Positions 43,117-50,379 of a stretch of 50,379 nucleotides of DNA are shown piece by piece. The notes beneath the pieces are model-generated. The model had not been told where the DNA came from, did no database searches, and was given only the letters and a program-made list of their open reading frames with translations. The stretch lies in contig CALYVN010000005.1 in assembly GCA_945494785.1 (NCBI GenBank), positions 1 through 50,379 on the forward strand. The letters run 5' to 3'. The position numbers and the translations under genes are program-made. Every line of letters starts with the position of its first letter. The stretch's first letter is position 1. Source of the stretch: an uncultured Alistipes sp. GTDB lineage: Bacteria > Bacteroidota > Bacteroidia > Bacteroidales > Rikenellaceae.

Positions 43117-43926
43117 TTACAGATAAAATGCCACACCGAGACCGATGGAGAATATGTTGATACTGAAATTCATCATGCTTGTACTCGTATTACCCGTAGT
43201 AACCTGATTGTGTACCTGTCGCGTGCTGGAATAGTTTATGCCGAGTACGCCGACACTGAGTTCGATGGCCATGTTGTTGGTCATAAAGGCCACTATACCG
43301 GGGTTTACGCCGAGCGAGATGTTGAAACCTCGCGCATAGGTGCCTCTGATTGGCGAACCTTCGGCAAATTTCGACTGAGAGCCTCCAATTGCCAACTGGA
43401 ACTCGGAGAAGAGTGCGAAACGCTTGTTGCGACCGAGCGGAATATACTGTCGCCAAATGGCTGCAATATCATACGAGTGGCGCAGACCGTAGTAGTAATC
43501 GACGGCGAAATTGAGCGAACTGTCGCCTTCGCCGAAATTGACATCGGCCTTGTCGATGTCCAAAAATGTGCGCGAATAGCCGAAGCGCACACCTATAATC
43601 GAGTTGGGCAGCAGCGAGTATCCCACCATAGGGCTTATTTTGAATGTATAGCCCTTGGAGTTGATGTTCTCCACCACCAGCAACTTGTAGTTGTCGTTGG
43701 AGTGGGTCGAATAGGATACGGTGCCGCCGAATACCCATTGTCCGGCAGGTACTATATGCGTTTTCAAATTGGAAACGCCTCTTTGACGTCGCATCTCGTT
43801 GCGTGTCATCTCTGCAACAGGTCGCTCGACGACCGTCGTATCGGCCGTCGAGTTATCCTGTGCAAAAACATTTATGGTGGCAGCCACCGAGATTATGAAT
43901 ACTGCCGAAAATTTGACAAAATACAT
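43117..43926 (-). CDS. outer-membrane beta-barrel protein (second of a paralogous pair)
   Basis: The 269-residue product has a signal peptide (about 1-22, ending NVFAQ), a short polar segment (about 23-55) and an 8-to-12-strand barrel pattern: WVFGGTVSYSTHSNDN, FKISPMVGYSLLPN, GVRFGYSRTFLD, FALFSEFQLAIGG, GFNISLGVNPGIVAFM and the final IFSIGLGVAFYL. It resembles the gene 6 bp downstream in strand order and in the motif N-x-N-S/L-K-G followed by a strand and GY. No plug or enzymatic domain is present. Confidence 0.78.
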   Translation of the reverse strand: MYFVKFSAVFIISVAATINVFAQDNSTADTTVVERPVAEMTRNEMRRQRGVSNLKTHIVPAGQWVFGGTVSYSTHSNDNYKLLVVENINSKGYTFKISPMVGYSLLPNSIIGVRFGYSRTFLDIDKADVNFGEGDSSLNFAVDYYYGLRHSYDIAAIWRQYIPLGRNKRFALFSEFQLAIGGSQSKFAEGSPIRGTYARGFNISLGVNPGIVAFMTNNMAIELSVGVLGINYSSTRQVHNQVTTGNTSTSMMNFSINIFSIGLGVAFYL

Positions 43927-43944
43927 CAGTATCGCATGTAACTT

Positions 43945-46017
43945 TTAATATACGAACTCCACGTCGTCGATTAACATCCACGATGAGGTACTGCCTGTGA
44001 AGTAATCGCCATAGGTACTGCAAGTGAATGTCAGTACGAGGAAGTTCGGCACCGTATGTTCATCCTTGAATGTGATGTCGATTGTTATCTTGGTCCATTC
44101 GCCGTGCGATTCGGTGCTGTTGTAGATGCCGTATGCCACTACGCCTTCGGCAGTCTCGGGATTGAACAGGGTCGAGGAGTCGCCGGTATTGACCGTATAT
44201 GGCGTCTCGCGGTTGCAGAGGCATACATATACGTTTGCAGGGTCTATACCCGAAGCCTGACTTCCCATGTTTATCTCGCCGCAATTGTTCTTCATCCAGA
44301 ACTGCAAAGCCCTCGGGCGAGCCGTGAAGGTAAATGCACGACCGAAATCGACGATTCCGTTGGTACCCTGTACCTTGACGAACTTACCGACGAAGAGGTT
44401 GCCGGCTGCGAATTTGCCGATACCCATGATGCTCGCCTTGATAGAGTGCAGATATGCGCTCTGTGTACCGGTCGAACCCGGGCGGATATCGTCGCTGCCA
44501 TAGGTGAGGTTGTTCTCGATGCCCAGCAATCCTGCCGATGCGTGGTTGCCGGTATCCCAATACATCTCAGCTATGCTCGAACAAGGACACCATACGGTAT
44601 CGTTGTAGAGGAACCACTGCTCCATGTCTGCATTAGGTATCTGCGCACCTGCCGGCGTGGTAACGGAGAGAATTTTGCCCGTCTGAACCGAGTTGATGAA
44701 GAGGGCATATTCATAGGTCTTGCCTGCCGAGAAATCGGTGGCTTGTGCCGCATAGAGATTCTCGCCTGCAACGCTTGCTGCCGACATGTTCCATTCGCCT
44801 CCGGAGGTGCGGTAGCCGATTGCCACCGAAGCAGGCGAGTCGAATACAGTAGCCGTAAAGTCGGCTGTGGTGTTCCACAAATCATAATCGTCGCCCGACA
44901 ATGGCACAACACCCTGAATGCCGTAGGTTACGGTAACTGCACCTATGCCTCCGCTTGCATCCTTGATGCGGAAGAGCAAATCGTTGTTGCCGCTCGGAAG
45001 CGTTGCAAAGAATGCGTCGGAGAGCGTAACGTGGTACTCCTTCGTATTGATTGCGCTTACCGTAAAGCCGGCAGGTGCAGCGGTCAGCAGGTCGAGTTGT
45101 TCGCTGCCGACAGTGAGTTTTATCTCCGTAATGTTGTCGAGGGCGGTGATGATATACTTGCGGTCGCCCGACACATAATTGTATGGCTCGGCAGCATCGA
45201 ATCCGTCGCCCTTGACGACAGGATCAGGATTGAACGGAATTTTGTCGTCGTGGTAATCGACCGACGTATCGACGGTTGCGGTTACGGTGAAGAATCCGCC
45301 CGCATCCTTCGAATACTTGAAACGCAGCGTATAGAGCGTGCGAGGCTGTACGTTTGCAATCTGTCCCGACTGCGTTACGCTTTCGCCCGCTTCGTCGGTA
45401 CCGCTGAAATACCAGCAGAGCGTCGTACACTCGTCGGGCATTATGAAATAGCCTGTGGCATTGCTCTCGTATTTGAGTGTTGGAACACTGCCTGCCTTGG
45501 CAGCATCGAGGTCGAAAGAGTCGGTTGCGCAGACATAAGCATAGTGTTCTGCGGTAAACTTGGTGCCGATTGTTGCATCGAACTCTACTGCTGCGGAGAT
45601 GTTTTGCAGTTGGCAGTTTACATCGACAGTGGCGATGGAGCGCGGAGTGATTGTGAAATCCTGCGAGCCTTCGAAAAACCGTTTGTCGAACGATGCTGCT
45701 GCGCGGTCGCCTATCTCGACGGCAACGCAATAGTCGCCTTCGAGCAACCAAATATATTGCGGTACTTCGGACAGAGCCTTGTATTTGCGGACAAGACCCT
45801 TCTCGCGAGTGCCTTCGGCGGTGTCGCTATATTGGTAGATGCGCATGACGAATGTGTCGTCGGGGTCGATGTCGGCACGCGAAGTTGCGATATTGACCGA
45901 GAGAACGCCCTCGTTCTCCGCCATGCCGGGAACACTTTCGCCCGTCGATTTGGCACACGAGGCGATGAGCAGAGCGCATGCAGCGCAGATTGCCGTTATG
46001 TTGATTATTCTTTTCAT
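43945..46017 (-). CDS. DUF4493- and PCMD-domain surface lipoprotein
   Basis: The 690-residue product has a lipobox LIASC (Cys21). A DUF4493-like domain follows (about 36-260): an early GVLSVNI strand, an aspartate-rich DPDDTFVMRIY, LEGDYCVAVEIGD, and later VDVNCQLQNISAAVEFD. Then come a beta-sandwich linker region (about 265-455) and a C-terminal PCMD-like domain (about 457-690), from NADMEQWFLYNDTVWCPCSS to the final WMLIDDVEFVY. The PCMD part shares GIGKFAAGN and surrounding DNA with the 40618-42243 gene. It links both domain families of the operon in one protein and may be a central component. Confidence 0.83.
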   Translation of the reverse strand: MKRIINITAICAACALLIASCAKSTGESVPGMAENEGVLSVNIATSRADIDPDDTFVMRIYQYSDTAEGTREKGLVRKYKALSEVPQYIWLLEGDYCVAVEIGDRAAASFDKRFFEGSQDFTITPRSIATVDVNCQLQNISAAVEFDATIGTKFTAEHYAYVCATDSFDLDAAKAGSVPTLKYESNATGYFIMPDECTTLCWYFSGTDEAGESVTQSGQIANVQPRTLYTLRFKYSKDAGGFFTVTATVDTSVDYHDDKIPFNPDPVVKGDGFDAAEPYNYVSGDRKYIITALDNITEIKLTVGSEQLDLLTAAPAGFTVSAINTKEYHVTLSDAFFATLPSGNNDLLFRIKDASGGIGAVTVTYGIQGVVPLSGDDYDLWNTTADFTATVFDSPASVAIGYRTSGGEWNMSAASVAGENLYAAQATDFSAGKTYEYALFINSVQTGKILSVTTPAGAQIPNADMEQWFLYNDTVWCPCSSIAEMYWDTGNHASAGLLGIENNLTYGSDDIRPGSTGTQSAYLHSIKASIMGIGKFAAGNLFVGKFVKVQGTNGIVDFGRAFTFTARPRALQFWMKNNCGEINMGSQASGIDPANVYVCLCNRETPYTVNTGDSSTLFNPETAEGVVAYGIYNSTESHGEWTKITIDITFKDEHTVPNFLVLTFTCSTYGDYFTGSTSSWMLIDDVEFVY

Positions 46018-46033
46018 GATTGATGTGCCTTAA

Positions 46034-47767
46034 TTAGTTCGACTTCTTCAACATAAGTGTTTTGACCGTAGTTTCGTCGTTGTTGTCGGTAACGGTCATT
46101 ATGAAGTTGTGTTCGCCCGTACCGGTGAAACTCAACAACGGAAGGAAATCGGTAATCGAGAAAGCAATCGATGTTTGGTTGAGTACCGCATTGCCGGTAG
46201 GGAAACCGAGATTGTTCAGCGACTGCTCCATGCCCGACATATCGGTCATGACACCCGTCGAGTCGGTCGATTGCTCCGGATTGACAAGGTTGATGTTGTC
46301 GCACAGACCGACGTTAGCTAATTCGCTCGGCGTAAGCGTGTCGGAGACGATTACCACATTGAACGACTTGACACCTGCCGCAGCCGTAACGACTATATCG
46401 ACAGTCATGTCGTCGGTCATCTCGTATCGGTTGTCGATGTTGTAGCCCGTCCATACAATCGAAGGACCCGTTTGTGCCGAAGGGATGATGACGGTCAGAG
46501 TCTTCTCCGTTGTGCCGCCGTTGGCATCCTTGGCAGTAATCTTGAACGAGTGCGTACCGCCGAAATCGCGTATCTGCTTCATCTGTGCGGTCAAATCGTA
46601 CGATACGTGGGTCTGACCTGCCACATCGCTGTTCACGGCATAGCCCATAAGTTTCAGTGAAGAGGTTGCCGTACCGGCGTTGCACATATCGAACGAGGTC
46701 GGTATGTTGTAATCGCCGAGCGAAGCGATGAAATCGCTGTTGGTGGAGGTGATGTCCACATTCAGAGCGGCAATGGTGCGCTCGGCTGCGATGTCGATGT
46801 AGAAATTGACAAGGCAGTTGCCGCGCTCGTCGAACTTGTCGTCGGAGAGCGTTATAGGAGTGTCGATGTCGTTGCCGAGCCAGATGATTGTCGGCCGCTT
46901 GTCGTCATCGTCGATAACATCTTCGGCGATAAAGGTCGAAAAATCGTAGGTAATGTCATCGTCCTCGACCCAACCGTCGATGGTTGCGCGGATGACGATG
47001 TTGCCTTCGGTCGAGTATTCGATTACGAGTTTGATGTCGCGATACTGACCCGCCTTTACACCTTTAATGGTTGCGTTCATCTCGAAGCGGCTCGGAGTAT
47101 CTTTGCCCTCGGCGGTATATGAGCCGACTACCGTTACCTTCAAATCGTTGGTCGCGTTAGGCGCAAGGAAATAGCCCGAACGGGTCTCGGTCAGAGTGTA
47201 AACGAGCGAATTCGGCTCGATCTTGACGGTCGTGGTCGTATCGTCGCTCAATGCCTGCAACAGATCGGCTGCGTAAGATACCGAAACCTGAATGTTGAGC
47301 ATGCGGCATACGAGATTGTTCAGCGGAGTAACCTGCTTGCTGACAATGGTAAACGGCTCGGTTGTGCCATATACGGGAGCCTCCCATGCGGCACCCTGCA
47401 CCTCGCCCGACTGCATGCGGAAGAGGTAGTTGCCCTGCTCCAACTCGATATTTTCAACCGGACGCTCGCCATATTTGAACGATTTGATTATTCGCTCGCC
47501 CGTTGCATCGAGTATCTGGCAGTCGAAAGCGTCGATGTCCACATCTGCTTCGGCACGAGAGGCGCACGATTGCGTATCGACACCCTCGTCGGACTGCTTG
47601 TGGTCGATAACGCACTCGACGCTCAATCCGGTCAGCGACAGATAACCCGTTTTGTCGCTGTCGCCATTGTTCTGAATATGCAGGTCGTCGTTTACACATC
47701 CTGCAAACACGGCCGTTGCGACAGCAACGGACAGTGTCATTATGCGTTTTATATTCATCGTTGTCAT
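46034..47767 (-). CDS. DUF4493-domain lipoprotein with Ig-like repeats
   Basis: The 577-residue product has a lipobox FAGC (Cys24) followed by VNDDLH, a good surface-export signal. A DUF4493-like domain lies at about 40-280, including DIDAFDCQILDATGERIIKSF, ELEQGNYLFRMQSGEVQGAAWEAPVYG and LNNLVCRMLNIQVSVSY. Two beta repeats follow, recognisable by PTIIWLGNDIDTPITL and PSIVWTGYNIDNRYEM at their starts; these look like Ig-type stalk modules. ATGs at 47767 and 47758 are both possible starts. Gaps to neighbours are 16 and 12 bp. Confidence 0.82.
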   Translation of the reverse strand: MTTMNIKRIMTLSVAVATAVFAGCVNDDLHIQNNGDSDKTGYLSLTGLSVECVIDHKQSDEGVDTQSCASRAEADVDIDAFDCQILDATGERIIKSFKYGERPVENIELEQGNYLFRMQSGEVQGAAWEAPVYGTTEPFTIVSKQVTPLNNLVCRMLNIQVSVSYAADLLQALSDDTTTTVKIEPNSLVYTLTETRSGYFLAPNATNDLKVTVVGSYTAEGKDTPSRFEMNATIKGVKAGQYRDIKLVIEYSTEGNIVIRATIDGWVEDDDITYDFSTFIAEDVIDDDDKRPTIIWLGNDIDTPITLSDDKFDERGNCLVNFYIDIAAERTIAALNVDITSTNSDFIASLGDYNIPTSFDMCNAGTATSSLKLMGYAVNSDVAGQTHVSYDLTAQMKQIRDFGGTHSFKITAKDANGGTTEKTLTVIIPSAQTGPSIVWTGYNIDNRYEMTDDMTVDIVVTAAAGVKSFNVVIVSDTLTPSELANVGLCDNINLVNPEQSTDSTGVMTDMSGMEQSLNNLGFPTGNAVLNQTSIAFSITDFLPLLSFTGTGEHNFIMTVTDNNDETTVKTLMLKKSN

Positions 47768-47779
47768 CTTTTTGTTCGG

Positions 47780-48532
47780 TTAGGCGTTTTCGTTCAATTC
47801 CACGTCTATCGTCTCTGTGCCGATAAGCGTATCGTCGAGCGTTATGTTTACGGTTATGTTGCCGGCCTTTTCGAGGTCGTATTTTACGATGTGGCGTGTA
47901 CGCGCCTTAACCTCGAATGTCTGGGTCGGAAGGATGTCCTGCTTGCCCGTTTGACGGACGCAGACGCAATCCAAAGTTACGCTCTGCGGAGCGACGAACA
48001 AATCTTTGGCAGGATTTTCGACAAGGGTAAACTCCTTGCCCGATGCAGTTTTGAGAGTGAAATCGTGCTGCACGAAATAGCCCTTGAATTCGGGAGTCAT
48101 CGTTACCTCGACGATGGCGTTGCCTACCGTTGCCGTCAATTCGACTTCGGTGGTACGGTTACGGTCGAGTACCTCCACGTTTTTCGAGGCGTAGAAATAA
48201 GGCTTGTCCTCGCCCTCTTCGTCGATATTGCCGTATTGAATGGCAACATCGTACATGCCGGCCTGCAAACGTTCCTCGTCTGCCGAGTAGTCGCTCAAAC
48301 TCGCCCAAGTCCGATTGTAATCGGTACCGGTGATGGTGAGCGAAAATTCGGACAATGCAGGTACTGCGATTGTCTTGCCTCCCGTTACGGCTTCGCCCGT
48401 TGCACTCTTTACATCGCTTACAGCCGATGGGGTAATGCGCAGGGTGCCTGTGCCGACAATCTGCTCTGCCGAGTCCTTTTGGCAGGCAACCGTCGTCAAG
48501 GCGACCAATGTTGTTAGCAATAAATGTTTCAT
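47780..48532 (-). CDS. small DUF4493-type lipoprotein
   Basis: The 250-residue product has a lipobox TVAC (Cys17) followed by QKDSAEQ. The single domain resembles DUF4493: GTLRITPSAVSDVK at the start, EFSLTITGTDYNRTWASL, LQAGMYDVAIQYGNIDEEGEDKPYFYASKNVEV and TEVELTATVGNAIVEVTM. It has no C-terminal extension, so it is the minimal version of the family in this operon. It lies between the fimbrillin-like gene and the repeat-bearing DUF4493 gene. Confidence 0.8.
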   Translation of the reverse strand: MKHLLLTTLVALTTVACQKDSAEQIVGTGTLRITPSAVSDVKSATGEAVTGGKTIAVPALSEFSLTITGTDYNRTWASLSDYSADEERLQAGMYDVAIQYGNIDEEGEDKPYFYASKNVEVLDRNRTTEVELTATVGNAIVEVTMTPEFKGYFVQHDFTLKTASGKEFTLVENPAKDLFVAPQSVTLDCVCVRQTGKQDILPTQTFEVKARTRHIVKYDLEKAGNITVNITLDDTLIGTETIDVELNENA

Positions 48533-48551
48533 AATCGATTATATTGTGTTG

Positions 48552-50279
48552 TTATTTGACTATTCGTGCTTTTACGTTGTCGATATAGAGCCAATAAGTA
48601 CCATTGGTAAGTCCGCTTTTGGAGTCGCTTACTGTACGCCATGTGATACGGGTTGTTGCCGCTGCACCTTCGATTACGAAAGAGGTCTCGTGCGGAATGT
48701 TGTCGTAACCGTAACCGCTCTCGTTGATGTTGAAATTGGCGACGAATGTACCCGTGCCGGAGCCGCTCGACAGTACGGACGAATCGGTTGTCGAGCCGAG
48801 ATAGCAGGTCTGCCCGACATTCGGAGCCGAACCTATGCCGCCCTCTTTGCGGTCCATGGCATAATTGAATGTAATTTCAACCTTCGCCGATGCGTCCGCT
48901 TTGAGATTGGTCAATGGTGCCGAATCGACACGCGCCGAATAATTGGCGGATGTCTCGCGACGGCTGGCCAATCGGATTGCCGTGCCGGCTTGTGCGCCGC
49001 AACGCGCTCCCGACCAACCCGACAGGAACGAAACACCGCTCTTCGAGCCGGCAGACGAAGTGGCATAATTGTCGTTGGACGACAACTGCTCCACGCCCGA
49101 GAAATCCTCTTCGAACAGCCACGGTACCACAAGCCCCTTTGCAACGGTATTTTTGATGTAAGGGGTTATGGTCGGCAATGTAAAGGTGTTGTCGATTATG
49201 GCGTTGTCGCTCTCGAAACGTACCGTAAATGTCTTGCCTGAATATGGCGCAGGGTCGAATTCGCCCTCGAAGGCGATGATATATTCGTTCTGCTCGTTGG
49301 CAGTGAATGTTTTGATGGTGTTGCCGCCTTCGTTTATAATCGAGAACGAGCGCACATCCTCGCCGAGATTGTTTGCGCCTATCGAGAGCGAAATCTCGGT
49401 CATGCGATAGAGTTCGGGAATCTCTATCGACATCGGCGAAATATGCGACGGTTCGGCATTTTTTGCAATGGTGATTGTCTTCGGGAACGAAGCATAGCCG
49501 TCGGAATAGGCCGTATAGGTTACCTCGCCCGAAATATCGGTCGGGAATATCATGCCCCAAGCCGTGCCGCCCTCGTCCACTCCTTCGGGAATGTCGAGAA
49601 TCAGCCGCTTCGAGCCGTTGGTGAGTGTTGCGGGAGCGAGCGGGTCGGTTACATCTATCTCGACATCGCCCGTAACTTCGGTTGCAAATTCGAACTCCAA
49701 GCGCGTAATCGGCATGCCGAGAGCATTGCCTCCGACAGGAATTTTGACTTTCAGCACGTGCATTTTGTGGCTGAAACGGAAATCGAGATTGTTTACGCCC
49801 TGTTCCGAAAGTGCCCCTGCCTCTTCGACGGGTTGCGAAACCATTATGTCGCAGTCGCCGTTGAAAGAACCGGCATTCTGCTCCTGCGCGAGAGTATAGA
49901 TGGCGGTTGTGCCGGCAACCGATTTCGGAGCGGGATAGGAGGCGTAGTAGGTATATACACCCTCTACCATCGGGGTAATGTTGGCGGTAAAGACTGCCGT
50001 CGATTTGGTGCTGTCGTAGTGCCACATTTTGAACACCTCGCCTTCCAACGCATTCGTGCCGCTGCCGTCCACAGCCCACAGTGCAATGCGGTCTCCGCCC
50101 GTCCAAATGGCGGTGGTGCCGTCGTCGGCAATGGAGGTACGGGTTTTTATATCGATGGATTGGCCGATGCGTACCTGCACTTTACCCTCCGGAATATCCG
50201 AGTTGGAAAGCGATTGCTTCGAGCAGGCTCCTGCCGACAGAATGCACAGCAATATGAAAAAAATGCGTAGTAATTCCAT
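48552..50279 (-). CDS. fimbrillin-family surface lipoprotein with C-terminal beta-sandwich
   Basis: The 575-residue product has a lipobox SAGAC (Cys19) and then SKQSLSNSD. The N-terminal two thirds match the fimbrillin-like (Mfa/FimA-type) pattern: RTSIADDGTTAIWTGGDRIALWAV near 48-72, TANITPMVEGVYTYYASYPAP, the DIMVSQPVE segment and FRFSHKMHVLKVKI. In FimA-type subunits such N-terminal segments are removed by a protease to allow strand exchange; no clear arginine cleavage site is claimed here. From about residue 390 (LFEEDFSGVEQL) a separate jelly-roll-like domain follows and runs to the end, as in glycan- or matrix-binding tips. It is the first gene of the operon. Confidence 0.82.
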   Translation of the reverse strand: MELLRIFFILLCILSAGACSKQSLSNSDIPEGKVQVRIGQSIDIKTRTSIADDGTTAIWTGGDRIALWAVDGSGTNALEGEVFKMWHYDSTKSTAVFTANITPMVEGVYTYYASYPAPKSVAGTTAIYTLAQEQNAGSFNGDCDIMVSQPVEEAGALSEQGVNNLDFRFSHKMHVLKVKIPVGGNALGMPITRLEFEFATEVTGDVEIDVTDPLAPATLTNGSKRLILDIPEGVDEGGTAWGMIFPTDISGEVTYTAYSDGYASFPKTITIAKNAEPSHISPMSIEIPELYRMTEISLSIGANNLGEDVRSFSIINEGGNTIKTFTANEQNEYIIAFEGEFDPAPYSGKTFTVRFESDNAIIDNTFTLPTITPYIKNTVAKGLVVPWLFEEDFSGVEQLSSNDNYATSSAGSKSGVSFLSGWSGARCGAQAGTAIRLASRRETSANYSARVDSAPLTNLKADASAKVEITFNYAMDRKEGGIGSAPNVGQTCYLGSTTDSSVLSSGSGTGTFVANFNINESGYGYDNIPHETSFVIEGAAATTRITWRTVSDSKSGLTNGTYWLYIDNVKARIVK

Positions 50280-50301
50280 ACAAAATCGCGCAGATTCGCG
50301 A

Positions 50302-50309
50302 CAAAAGTA
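50302..50309 (-). promoter_or_regulatory. candidate -7 element of the seven-gene surface operon
   Basis: On the minus strand TACTTTTG matches TAnnTTTG exactly and lies 22 bp before the first gene. No clear -33 TTTG is present; the upstream DNA is a run of AT dinucleotides (about 50316-50329). I see nothing else from 50310 to the window end. Confidence 0.5.
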
Positions 50310-50379
50310 GGAACATATATTATATATATCTCCGCAATGAGGATGGAAACCTGTATGTGGACGAGGAAACCGCGCCGAA

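Overview
The window looks like chromosomal DNA of a gut-type Bacteroidota, most likely order Bacteroidales and possibly an Alistipes-like Rikenellaceae. This rests on gene families (SusC with an STN domain, FecR, ECF sigma factors, fimbrillin, DUF4493 and PCMD lipoproteins, Na+-NQR) and on repeated promoters of the Bacteroidota type (TTTG, about 19-20 bp, TAnnTTTG). Shine-Dalgarno sequences are mostly weak. Base composition is moderate and even. I see no tRNA, rRNA, insertion sequence, phage gene or CRISPR array, and no broken gene. The genus is a guess from memory of protein style.

Region 1 (1-6.8 kb) is envelope signalling. A susC-fecR operon on the minus strand, running into the first codons of a probable susD, lies opposite a divergent ECF sigma factor. 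A second ECF sigma factor follows with a small membrane protein. Region 2 (7-12.2 kb) is a three-gene envelope operon: a 993-residue TPR protein, a plugless outer-membrane barrel and a small PH-like membrane protein. Region 3 (12.3-15.2 kb) is the translation operon rplM-rpsI-rpsB-tsf, with possible leader structures and a strong terminator.

Region 4 (15.2-18.2 kb, minus) is a compact trio: a Ser/His signal-peptidase-like protein, an HPr-kinase-like protein and an ABC exporter. It resembles the maturation and export half of a peptide pathway without a visible precursor. Region 5 (18.3-25.2 kb) encodes an AddAB-type helicase-nuclease pair on opposite strands, with a DUF2807-like exported protein between them. 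Region 6 (25.2-34.2 kb) has two tandem M23 peptidases plus a HAD phosphatase facing alaS-gpmI, then a minus-strand operon of TatD hydrolase, TcdA and a 2-hydroxyacid dehydrogenase.

Region 7 (34.3-40.3 kb) is the complete six-gene Na+-translocating NADH:quinone reductase operon. Its NqrC carries an N-terminal rubredoxin-like domain, the most unusual single protein here. A terminator, an 8-bp tandem repeat and a perfect 15-bp hairpin follow. Region 8 (40.6-50.3 kb, minus) is a seven-gene operon with 3-19 bp gaps: a fimbrillin-like lipoprotein, three DUF4493-type lipoproteins (one with a PCMD domain), two related outer-membrane barrels and a second PCMD lipoprotein. It looks like a dedicated cell-surface assembly and is the best candidate in the window for an undescribed system.
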